DNA from: Cryobacterium algoricola
GTDB taxonomy: Bacteria; Actinomycetota; Actinomycetes; Actinomycetales; Microbacteriaceae
Direction of reading: 5' to 3'
Length of the DNA stretch: 64,000 nucleotides
Assembly: GCF_004402485.1 (NCBI RefSeq)
Contig: NZ_SOFG01000009.1
Span: 140,247-204,246, forward strand
The notes beneath the pieces are model-generated. The model had not been told where the DNA came from, searched no databases, and saw nothing but the letters and a program-made list of their open reading frames with translations. Below are positions 34,621 to 41,911 of this stretch, in pieces. The position numbers and the translations under genes are program-made. How positions within the stretch are numbered: position 1 is the first letter of the stretch; every line of letters begins with the position of its first letter.

Positions 34621-35795
34621 GAGCACGAACGATGAGAGCCGGGTGGGCGGTGCTTGGAACGGTGACCGCCGCCGGTGTGGCCCATGGGGGACTCGGACTG
34701 GTGATCGCTAGACGCCTGACGGCTCCGGTTCGCGAGAGAAGGTACGACCTCACAATTCGAGACCTGGATGAGTCGGGGGAGCGGCCCGTCGTTGTCCTCG
34801 ATAGGACGCCAGCCACCGCTGCACCCGGACTTTACTGTCTCATTCTCGAAAACGGCGGCTTGGTTCGACTGTCACACGAAATAGAGGACCGTGGGCTTGG
34901 TCTGGTCGGCCGCGAGTTGCTGCAGGAGCCCACCCAAGGCTTGGTGGTCGGCGCACGAGCGTCCTGGAGCGGCATCCTATTCGCGAACCCAGCGGATGCC
35001 GGTCTTGAGGCCACGGAGGTCGGCGTGCAGACGGATGTCGGCAGTGCGCCTGCTTGGCTCATCACCCCTGGAGACTCCCCGTCGACCACATGGGCCATTC
35101 ATATTCACGGACTCGGAAGCACGCGCGCCGGAACGCTTCGCGGCGTGCAAGTCGCCTCAGAAGCCGGATTGACCTCGCTCGTCGTGACCTATCGGAACGA
35201 CGGTGAAGGTCCCACGGTAGGCACCGGGAGATCCGAGCTCGGCGCCGCCGAGGTCGACGACGTGCGCGAGGCCATGCGCTTCGCCCGCGAGAACGGTTCA
35301 CGGAGCGTTATTCTCCTCGGGTGGTCGATGGGCGCGGCCATTGCTCTTCAGCTTGCCGCCGAGCCCGAGTTTCGCGGTGTCGTCAACGGGCTCGTGCTTG
35401 AGTCGCCCGTGCTCGACTGGTTCTCCACGATCAAGGCGAACTGCGCACGGTCGGGCCTGCCCGCCTGGACCGGCGCGCTCGCCGTACCCTGGCTCGACTG
35501 CCGGCCGTTGACTCGAATGACTGGGCTAGCCAGCTCCATTGGCCTCCGTCGCTTCGACTGGATCGCGCGAGCCGACGAGTTGACTGTACCGACGCTCATC
35601 CTTCACGGCACCCAGGACACGTCGGCGCCGTTCGAGCTCTCAACCCGCCTTAGGGCGCTGCGTCCCGACCTCGTCGATCTCGAGGCATTCGAAGCGGACC
35701 ACACGATGACATGGAACTCGGATAGCCACCGCTGGCGTGCGGTCGTCACCACTTGGCTGGCCTCGATCTCGATTGCAGAATCTTCGACTGGCTGA
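34617..35795 (+). CDS. membrane-anchored alpha/beta hydrolase
   Basis: A 392-residue protein with an N-terminal hydrophobic segment (GWAVLGTVTAAGVAHGGLGL) and a serine hydrolase fold: HIHGLGSTRAG oxyanion region, nucleophile elbow GWSMGAAIALQLA, acid HGTQDTSAP, and His in EADHTMTWN. All three catalytic residues are present. The first 130 residues are an extra domain. Substrate unknown. It overlaps the DUF6545 gene by four bases and ends the XRE/ImmA operon; a homologous pairing in other actinobacteria suggests a common pathway. Confidence 0.82.
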   Translation: MRARTMRAGWAVLGTVTAAGVAHGGLGLVIARRLTAPVRERRYDLTIRDLDESGERPVVVLDRTPATAAPGLYCLILENGGLVRLSHEIEDRGLGLVGRELLQEPTQGLVVGARASWSGILFANPADAGLEATEVGVQTDVGSAPAWLITPGDSPSTTWAIHIHGLGSTRAGTLRGVQVASEAGLTSLVVTYRNDGEGPTVGTGRSELGAAEVDDVREAMRFARENGSRSVILLGWSMGAAIALQLAAEPEFRGVVNGLVLESPVLDWFSTIKANCARSGLPAWTGALAVPWLDCRPLTRMTGLASSIGLRRFDWIARADELTVPTLILHGTQDTSAPFELSTRLRALRPDLVDLEAFEADHTMTWNSDSHRWRAVVTTWLASISIAESSTG

Positions 35796-35940
35796 TCGAC
35801 TCGCCAATTTGGAGTACACCCTAACTAGGCGTCAGATACAGTGTCTCAACACCGTCCGAATAGGGTTATTTTAGCTTTGGTTGGCAGTCCTCGATGCTGG
35901 GTCTTAGAGTTCAACCCGACATAACAGGCAGGAGAGCCGA
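35796..35940. promoter_or_regulatory. upstream region of the serine recombinase, possible res site
   Basis: This A/T-rich 145-base region precedes a resolvase-type gene. AGATACAGTGTCT (35834-35846) is a near-perfect inverted repeat, and further TGTC/GACA-like half sites are loosely spaced. Resolvases usually act on sites next to their own gene, but subsites cannot be assigned with certainty. Confidence 0.3.
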
Positions 35941-36525
35941 GTGGCGGGTCAACGAGTTGGTTACGTGCGAGTCAGCACTCTCGATCAGAACACCTTTCGT
36001 CAGCTTGATGGAGTCGACGTCGACCGCGTCTTCGAGGACAAGGCATCGGGGAGGGACATGAATCGGCCCGAGCTCGAGGAGATGATCAAGTTCGTCAGAG
36101 ATGGCGACACCGTTCTTGTGCACTCGATGGATCGCCTTGCCCGCAACCTGGATGATCTCCGCTCCATCGTGCGCCGGCTCACGGTCAAGAAGGTCCGGGT
36201 CGAGTTCGTGAAAGAACGACTCTCCTTTACTGGCGACGACAATGCGATCGCGAACTTGCTTCTCAACGTCATGGGAGCCTTTGCTGAGTTCGAACGATCC
36301 CTGATCCGGGAACGCCAACGCGAGGGCATTGCCTTGGCCAAGAAGCGTGGCGCGTACCGCGGTCGTACCCCATCGCTCGATGCAGCTCGCGCCGCAGAGC
36401 TGCGCGAGAAGGCTGCCTCCGGCGTGCCGAAAGCTGCTCTCGCGCGGGACTTTGGTATTAGCCGCGAAACGGTCTACGCATACCTCCGCTCCGAGGCCCG
36501 AACGCGCTCCCCCGAACCTGGTTGA
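35941..36525 (+). CDS. serine recombinase, resolvase/invertase family
   Basis: A 194-residue small serine recombinase. Seen: GYVRVSTLDQNTFRQL with the catalytic Ser, DKASGRDMNRPELEEMIKFV, HSMDRLARNLDDLRSI (SxDRLxR), LLLNVMGAFAEFERSLIRER, REGIALAKKRGAYRGR, and the C-terminal Hin-type helix-turn-helix (KAALARDFGISRETVYAYLR). All normal catalytic residues are there, so it is probably active. GTG start with AGGAGAG upstream. It precedes a DUF4209-like cargo gene and may define a separate small mobile unit inside the island. Confidence 0.92.
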   Translation: MAGQRVGYVRVSTLDQNTFRQLDGVDVDRVFEDKASGRDMNRPELEEMIKFVRDGDTVLVHSMDRLARNLDDLRSIVRRLTVKKVRVEFVKERLSFTGDDNAIANLLLNVMGAFAEFERSLIRERQREGIALAKKRGAYRGRTPSLDAARAAELREKAASGVPKAALARDFGISRETVYAYLRSEARTRSPEPG

Positions 36526-36578
36526 GGACTAGCAAGGCTTGCACTCTCAAATTGGTGGTCTGCAAATAGGCTGTCGAT

Positions 36579-38288
36579 ATGGAGCTTCCCGAACCCAATT
36601 CCTCTGACGAACTCATCGCCGAGCTTGCGGAAATCGAGGCCAACGAGACCGAATGGCTTGTCATTGGCGAGAAGCTGCGTCAGCGTGCCAGTGATGCGAA
36701 CGACTTGCAGGCGGGATGGCTCATGACGGCGTTCGACTATTCCCTTGCCAGGCGTGTCGGCGATTACGCCAAGAACGCTCCGCCTTTCGGCGCAAATTTT
36801 GTGACGGACCAGTTCGCATACCCGCTGCCGCTTGGACAAGTGCCAGCGGAAGTCGTGGCGTTGTGGAGCGACGTCGCTGAGCGCTCCACCGGAGACGCTT
36901 CACAGGCGCGTCTGCACCATCTGCTGTTTGAACTGCGACAAGGCAACCGTGGTCATCACGCACGAGCTGCTGCAGCCGCGTACCTAGCCATCGGCACCGG
37001 TACGGGGGAGCGAATTCAGCGTGTCAATTGCCTGCATTGGTCACTCGATCTCAGTCGCCGTATCAAGGATAACCCTGGCGCAGAACTCGTTCACTCGCCG
37101 CTTGTTGCTCTGGCATCGGACAGCCTTGCGCAGGTAGATAGCCCGGAACCCGGCGTTGCCCTTCATTCAATTGAGGTGCTGGCCAGCGACGTCCCACGAC
37201 ACCCGCAACTTGCGGATCTTCTCGACCGGGCTCGAGTGGCCTATCCAGATGCTCGCTTGACCGGCGAAACCATTCGGATCCAGCGAAGTCTCGTGAGAGG
37301 TGAAGACTCGCGGCTCACCAAATTGAATCGAGAACATGTTCTGACCTACCTCGCCCAAGCGGATCAACTCACAGGTTTGATGCGCATGGTGAATCTGGAG
37401 GATGCAGCTCAACTTGCCACGACCTACGGACTGGCCGATCTGTTGAAGACGGCTACGGTTGGAATGCAGGCAATGTCATTTGAGGAACTTGGTCTGAAGG
37501 AAACGAGTTACACAGTGACGTTCACCGCCGGTGTCCTCGAGGCACAGGTTCGGCGCTACACCCAGCAAAGCACCTTAGGTGACGCCCTCAGCCTCCTCAT
37601 AGGGGATGCGCCCCCGACAGGTGATATTGAGACGACCAGGGCGGTGGCAGCGCATGCGTCGAAGTCAGCACCGCTCATCGACATGTTCACTGTCAAGCAC
37701 ATCGGTGCCGACGCGTTATCTCGGTACACAGCAACGACCAACGAGGAAAGGGTCGACGAAAAGCTCGCCCGTGCCGAGATGGTGCACATGACGCTGGCGA
37801 TGGATGGTTTCGCCCGGATCTTGGACTCGTTGATGTCGAACTTCACGCCTACCGAGGACGAACTGATCGAGGTTATCGGGTCTGCCGACCACGTAGCGGT
37901 CGCGACGGCCACAACTATCGCCAAGGCACTTATGGCTTTTCACGCTTCGAACTATGAAGAGGCCGTCACGTTGACAATGCCGCGGATCGAGACCTTGGCA
38001 CGGGCTCGACTGGTCGAGCTAGGCGAGCTGCAATTTAGGGTTCAGCAAGGACACGACCGCGGACAATATCCGCAGCTCGGAAGCATGCTGCGAGCATTGC
38101 AGCCCCACCTCGATGAGTCCTGGTCACGCTTCCTAAGGACTTTTCTCGTGAGTCAGTTCGGCTCGAACTTTCGCAATGAACTTGCTCACGGTTTCGTAGA
38201 CGTGGTGGGCGGGCATCAGGCTGCCCTCACGATCGTTGCGGCGTTGCATCTCGCACTTACTCCGGTGCGCCCGGACGCGCGGTCCTAG
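36579..38288 (+). CDS. DUF4209-like protein with C-terminal RNxxxH motif
   Basis: A 569-residue cytoplasmic helical protein. The C-terminus FGSNFRNELAHGFVDVV contains R532-N-x3-H followed by G, matching the RNxxxHG end of DUF4209-type and HEPN-like domains. The rest is alpha-helical with no nucleotide-binding motif. Genes of this kind are often solitary accessory genes in islands, with a suspected defence role. ATG at 36579 has TAGGCT six bases upstream, suggesting leaderless translation. Its third positions are poorer in G/C than those of the flanking backbone genes, pointing to acquisition. Function remains unknown. Confidence 0.55.
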   Translation: MELPEPNSSDELIAELAEIEANETEWLVIGEKLRQRASDANDLQAGWLMTAFDYSLARRVGDYAKNAPPFGANFVTDQFAYPLPLGQVPAEVVALWSDVAERSTGDASQARLHHLLFELRQGNRGHHARAAAAAYLAIGTGTGERIQRVNCLHWSLDLSRRIKDNPGAELVHSPLVALASDSLAQVDSPEPGVALHSIEVLASDVPRHPQLADLLDRARVAYPDARLTGETIRIQRSLVRGEDSRLTKLNREHVLTYLAQADQLTGLMRMVNLEDAAQLATTYGLADLLKTATVGMQAMSFEELGLKETSYTVTFTAGVLEAQVRRYTQQSTLGDALSLLIGDAPPTGDIETTRAVAAHASKSAPLIDMFTVKHIGADALSRYTATTNEERVDEKLARAEMVHMTLAMDGFARILDSLMSNFTPTEDELIEVIGSADHVAVATATTIAKALMAFHASNYEEAVTLTMPRIETLARARLVELGELQFRVQQGHDRGQYPQLGSMLRALQPHLDESWSRFLRTFLVSQFGSNFRNELAHGFVDVVGGHQAALTIVAALHLALTPVRPDARS

Positions 38289-38897
38289 CCCCGACATCCG
38301 GCGCGACTCAACTGAATGGTGGAGGGGAGCAGAGGCAGGATGTCGACCTGTTCCCGGTCGGTGTCTACTCGCGCGTCGATTTGCACGCGTAGCCGATCAG
38401 CATCGTCACGTTGCTCATGTGGGGTGTCTCATAACCAACGGTGAGCACCGGCATCAGAGGAAAGAGGTTATGCGTCGTTGTTTTGAGACTCGTCGCGTGG
38501 CGGGATTCTGCCGATCTTGCGATGCGTCGGAGCGAGGGCGTGAGACGTCTCATATCCCTAGGGTTGCGAGACGAAAGCCACGTCGCAGAGAGCGCATCGT
38601 CTTGGGAACTTTGATCGGGCAGGCAACCGGTCGACGCGGCGGCGACCGAACTGCTGTCATCGCTGGGAACGAGCTGAGGGGGTAATCAGTCATCGTCAGG
38701 GCAAGCATCGTGTGCCCGCCTGAGCGCAATGGCGCAGTGAAAGATGTCAGCCGTACTGAGTACCCATGCGGGCGGCACATAAGGTCGAACAAATCGGATC
38801 GATGACGGCCGTGTTCCAGTAAAGATGTAAGGGCGTTACCTTGGCAGGGCCCAACAGGGGCCCAACAGGGGGCCAACGGGCTGGCGCCTGAGCGTTG
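38289..38897. other. non-coding junction between cargo and stress island
   Basis: About 600 bases with no supported gene; long antisense frames here lack any family feature. It contains the short tandem repeat at 38844-38880 and leads into the kinase promoter. This is a candidate place for an element boundary, but no copy of the tRNA 3' end was seen. Confidence 0.5.
38844..38880. repeat. short tandem repeat, three imperfect 11-base units
   Basis: CAGGGCCCAA, CAGGGGCCCAA and CAGGGGGCCAA follow each other, then CGGG. Each unit contains a GGGCCC or GGGGCC core, so the array can fold. Its position 20-55 bases upstream of the kinase promoter suggests a binding array or replication slippage. Confidence 0.5.
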
Positions 38898-38926
38898 TGG
38901 ACAAGTGTAGACCGCTGGCATAGTCT
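38898..38926 (+). promoter_or_regulatory. promoter of the Ser/Thr kinase gene
   Basis: TGGACA and TAGTCT separated by 17 bases form a good housekeeping-type promoter, about 70 bases before the kinase ATG. A 23-codon open frame starts at 38983 with GTAGGA in front and ends inside the kinase N-terminus in another frame. Confidence 0.5.
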
Positions 38927-38995
38927 GACATTGCTGCCCCGGACCCTGGCATGGCCACATTCACGTCGACCCGGGTAGGACTATGACATTCGTTG

Positions 38996-39943
38996 ATGAC
39001 GGGACGTCGACCCAACCGCGCAGCTCACGGTATCGGATGCCTCGTGACTGGTGACCGCCCCGCCCGAATTGGCAGCGGAAGCGGGCGATACCGCATGCTG
39101 GAGCTGCTCGGCCGAGGCGGCGCTGCGTCGGTCTACCGGGCGCGGGACGAATCGTTGGGTCGGGATGTCGCGGTCAAAATATTTGACGAGTCGGCGACGA
39201 GTGAGAAAGACATTCGACGTCAACAAGACGAGGTGAACCTGCTGGCCAGCCTCAATCACCACAGCCTGGTCACGCTGCTTGACGCCGGCGTGGATCGCGC
39301 GGAAACCGAGCGTCCTCGAGTCTATTTCGTCATGGAACTCGCCGCGGGCGCCGATCTGAAGCAGAAGATCGAGCACGGTCCCCTGTCGCCGCGGCATGTT
39401 GCGCAAATCGGCTACGACGTAGCCGAAGGTGTCGAGTACCTGCACCACAAGGGAGTCGTGCACCGGGATATCAAGCCTGCCAATATCCTGCTTGCCGATT
39501 ACAGCATCGACGGCATTAGGGAGCGCGCCAAGCTCACTGATTTCGGGATCGCGCTCGTCCGTGGCAACGACCGCGCCGACACGGAGAATTTCACGACTGG
39601 CACTGCTGCGTACCTGAGTCCGGAGCAGGTCAGGGGACAGGAACTCGACTCGGCCAGTGATATCTACTCCCTGGGACTTGTTCTGCTGGAGTGTTTCACC
39701 GGCGTGACGGCATTCCCTGGCCAGCCGGTGGCGTCCGCATTGGCCAGGCTGCAGAGCGACCCGTCGATTCCCCACCGTCTCGACCCGGAGTGGAGCGGAC
39801 TCCTTGCGGCGATGACCGCACAGGATGCGTCGGATCGCCCGTCGATCAAGGAGATTGTCCTCGCACTGCACCAGATGATTGTTGCGGAGACGGGCCGGCA
39901 CCGAGCGGCCGGAGACTTCATCAAGCCGAACGAGGTTGCCTGA
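38996..39943 (+). CDS. Hanks-type serine/threonine protein kinase, soluble
   Basis: A 315-residue protein consisting almost entirely of a kinase domain: glycine loop LLGRGGAASVYRA, catalytic Lys in DVAVKIF, HRDIKPANILLAD catalytic loop, DFG in KLTDFGIAL, GTAAYLSPEQ in place of the APE motif, and DIYSLGLVLLECFTG. There is no membrane helix, PASTA or other sensor domain, unlike PknA/PknB. ATG at 38996 is given; GTG at 39044 would still keep the whole domain. It stands alone and may phosphorylate nearby stress or envelope proteins. Confidence 0.88.
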   Translation: MTGRRPNRAAHGIGCLVTGDRPARIGSGSGRYRMLELLGRGGAASVYRARDESLGRDVAVKIFDESATSEKDIRRQQDEVNLLASLNHHSLVTLLDAGVDRAETERPRVYFVMELAAGADLKQKIEHGPLSPRHVAQIGYDVAEGVEYLHHKGVVHRDIKPANILLADYSIDGIRERAKLTDFGIALVRGNDRADTENFTTGTAAYLSPEQVRGQELDSASDIYSLGLVLLECFTGVTAFPGQPVASALARLQSDPSIPHRLDPEWSGLLAAMTAQDASDRPSIKEIVLALHQMIVAETGRHRAAGDFIKPNEVA

Positions 39944-40131
39944 CTTCGAGCAGTGCATCGGAACCAAGTACATCGAAGCGCCGAAGTGAGGGTTCGATCA
40001 CAGCATGGCCATGGCGGCCGACCGTTGCATTGGTTGCGCTCCTCATCCTTGGCACGGTCGTCAAGGAAGGCGAGGCACCCTGCCGATGGAATACTCTGGC
40101 CCAGTTCGTCGAAAGCCCGGTGCGTGAAGGT

Positions 40132-40296
40132 TCAGACGCTCTTGCGCCCGGAGATGGAGCGGACCAGGAAAAGGATCACGGCGATGATGGCTAGGACGAT
40201 GCCCACCCAGAGCAGGAACTGCAGGGACTGGATGAGTCCGCCAGTGATGAGCATGACGACGGCGATGATGGCGATGACGATAAGCAGGAGATTCAT
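40132..40296 (-). CDS. 54-residue two-helix membrane protein
   Basis: MNLLLIVIAIIAVVMLITGG followed by LLWVGIVLAIIAVILFLVRS: two membrane helices joined by a short turn, with a basic end (SGRKSV). ATG at 40296 has AAAGGGAC at good spacing. Small proteins of this kind are common beside CsbD-like genes in stress islands of Micrococcales. Role unknown; a phage-shock/PspC-like or hydrophobic stress peptide is possible. Confidence 0.6.
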   Translation of the reverse strand: MNLLLIVIAIIAVVMLITGGLIQSLQFLLWVGIVLAIIAVILFLVRSISGRKSV

Positions 40297-40488
40297 GGTG
40301 TCGTCCCTTTCGTCGGTGATCGATTCGATGATCGATTGAAGGAATGTTATTCCCGCTTGTCTGCCCACGCAATGCGGTATACGCGGCTGCGTCTGTCTGT
40401 CTTTTTTGGGTCGGATGGGCCGTGACGCCGGTTTCGGACGGGTTTAGTATGTCGCCAAACTGATCTGACCAAGTGGGAAGGAACGACG

Positions 40489-40659
40489 ATGAGTGGTGCT
40501 GACAAGATCAAGAACGCCGCCGAGAAGGCGGTCGGCAAGGGCAAGGAGGCCGTGGGGAAGGCGACAGACAACCCGAAGCTCGAGGCTGAAGGCAAGGCCG
40601 ATCACGCCAAGGGCAGTGTCAAGCAAGCTGGCGAGAATGTGAAAGACGCTTTGAAGTAG
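40489..40659 (+). CDS. CsbD-family stress protein
   Basis: A 56-residue hydrophilic helical protein, MSGADKIKNAAEKAVGKGKE..., with repeated Lys/Ala/Glu and the pattern KAVGKGKEAVGKATDNPKLE found in CsbD. Family members are general-stress proteins of unknown mechanism. ATG at 40489 is preceded by GGAAGGAACG, a strong ribosome site; TAGTAT at 40445-40450 may be the -10. The strong hairpin at 40686-40719 ends the transcript. The frame is too short for many gene finders. Confidence 0.88.
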   Translation: MSGADKIKNAAEKAVGKGKEAVGKATDNPKLEAEGKADHAKGSVKQAGENVKDALK

Positions 40660-40685
40660 GCGAGTCTCGAGCCCTGTGGCGGTTA

Positions 40686-40719
40686 CCCGGTGCAGGCGGC
40701 GCTCACCGCCTGTACCGGG
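40686..40719 (+). terminator. strong hairpin after csbD
   Basis: CCCGGTGCAGGCGG (40686-40699) pairs over 14 positions, with one G-U, with CCGCCTGTACCGGG (40706-40719), leaving a six-base loop. No T tract follows, as is common in GC-rich actinobacteria. It stands 26 bases after the csbD stop. Confidence 0.7.
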
Positions 40720-40995
40720 CACGGAGGCCGTTGTGGCCGAGGGACGACCTCCTGCGCACCGTCGGATTGGCGAGGATGACCCATCGGCCTATTCTGTGGC
40801 CTCAACGCGCGGCTAAGGCACTTGGTTCGTTCGCGCCAATTGGGCGCCCCACTTGACAGCCGCGCGCGTCCCTTCGCGACCGGTCTCGCTGAGCCAGCAC
40901 GATCACGCGGGGCAACGCAACTGATGTGATTCGTGGTCGCGACGACAACCTACAACAATTTGCCCGGCCGCTGGGCGTGAAGTCTTACCTCGACA

Positions 40996-41226
40996 TCAAG
41001 CGTCGTTGACTCGACCAGCTTGAATGTCCGAGTCGCCGGACTCCAGACGGCGTCGTGCGGAGCGACGACCGCCGACGAGCTTGATCAGTGCAAATACGAT
41101 GACGAGTGCGCCGAGGCTCATGGTGACGTAACCAATCATGTGCAGGTCGACGTCACCAACCGCGGGGAATACCCATACGGCCAGGATGCCGACAACGTAG
41201 AGGAAAATTCCCATTACCAGTTTCAT
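40996..41226 (-). CDS. DUF6458-like small membrane protein
   Basis: A 76-residue protein with two membrane helices (VMGIFLYVVGILAVWVFPAV; MIGYVTMSLGALVIVFALIK) and a basic then acidic tail (GGRRSARRRLESGDSDIQAG). This matches the small DUF6458 proteins of actinobacteria: a short helix pair enclosing VxxxxLHMIGYxxMxxG. ATG at 41226 with GAGGAAG upstream. Function unknown; neighbours suggest an envelope-stress gene set. Confidence 0.75.
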   Translation of the reverse strand: MKLVMGIFLYVVGILAVWVFPAVGDVDLHMIGYVTMSLGALVIVFALIKLVGGRRSARRRLESGDSDIQAGRVNDA

Positions 41227-41399
41227 GGCGACTCACTTCCTCTCCAGTTCGACAGGATGACATCAGCATAGATCCCGCACCGCCGTGGCCAGAGCCGACG
41301 CGTCAAAGCAAGCAGCACGATAATACTCAGGCGCGACCGGGCGCGGCGCGGGCCGACTGCCGCGGGCCCTCACTGGCATCGGAGGGTTGCGGGCGCCCA

Positions 41400-41427
41400 T
41401 TGACGAAAGGCCTCCGCGGGGTATGTT
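41400..41427 (+). promoter_or_regulatory. consensus-like promoter for a leaderless gene
   Basis: TTGACG (41400-41405), 16-base spacer, TATGTT (41422-41427). The ATG at 41434 begins six bases after the -10 element, so transcription should start at or beside the A of the start codon. Confidence 0.6.
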
Positions 41428-41433
41428 GCTCGC

Positions 41434-41655
41434 ATGAGCGGTAAGCATTCTCGCCCCCATCGGGGCGTTCGGGGGTTCTGGGCACTATTCGCGCGGGACA
41501 CGAGCGCTGACGCGTTCACGGGTTTAGAGGGTGATTTCGAGAGTGAACGCCGACGCGCATTAGAGGTCCTCGGTGCCGCGACGGAGCCATACACTAGCGA
41601 CGGAGGGCGTCCACCGGCGCTTCCGTCGAGCAGTTTTGGACTTACGCACCCGTAG
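41434..41655 (+). CDS. leaderless small hypothetical protein
   Basis: Predicted 73-residue protein starting MSGKHSRPHRGVRGFWALFA, without recognised family. A basic aromatic N-terminus and acidic middle (LEGDFESERRRALEVLG) are visible. The main support is the near-consensus promoter TTGACG-N16-TATGTT whose -10 box ends six bases before the ATG. No ribosome site is needed or present. It could also be a promoter for a non-coding transcript, since the coding character of the frame is only moderate. Confidence 0.45.
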   Translation: MSGKHSRPHRGVRGFWALFARDTSADAFTGLEGDFESERRRALEVLGAATEPYTSDGGRPPALPSSSFGLTHP

Positions 41656-41874
41656 CATTCGGTCGCGACCCTGGCAGTGTTTCCGTCCAGATAGGTACTG
41701 GGCGAATCGATGACGACCTGGAGACTCACGGATCCGACGGACGGCGAAGAGGTACGCCCAACCCATCCACCCTTGCCCAAAGTTCGCCGCCGTTGGCGAG
41801 CGATGAAACACTCCGAGCCCGTGCGAGCTCTGTGCACGGTGGGCCGTCGAAGCGCGGTATTCACCCTGCAGACC
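41656..41874. other. non-coding segment before the decarboxylase gene
   Basis: No supported gene. A 63-codon frame at 41710 lacks any ribosome site or family resemblance. Confidence 0.45.
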
Positions 41875-41904
41875 TTGAGAAACCGGGAGGCGTGGAGATA
41901 GGTT
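41875..41904 (+). promoter_or_regulatory. promoter for leaderless decarboxylase-like gene
   Basis: TTGAGA (41875-41880) and TAGGTT (41899-41904) with an 18-base spacer; the ATG at 41912 starts seven bases after the -10, which supports that start over the TTG three codons earlier. Confidence 0.55.
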
Positions 41905-41911
41905 GTCGTGC

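Noticed and set aside
38550..38960. 136-codon minus-strand frame
   Set aside because: Composition unlike a real protein; it covers the tandem repeat and kinase promoter.
38981..39973. 330-codon minus-strand frame
   Set aside because: Antisense to the Ser/Thr kinase; kinase motifs on the plus strand are unambiguous.
41710..41901. 63-codon plus-strand frame before the decarboxylase gene
   Set aside because: No ribosome site or leaderless -10, no family; it overlaps the decarboxylase promoter.
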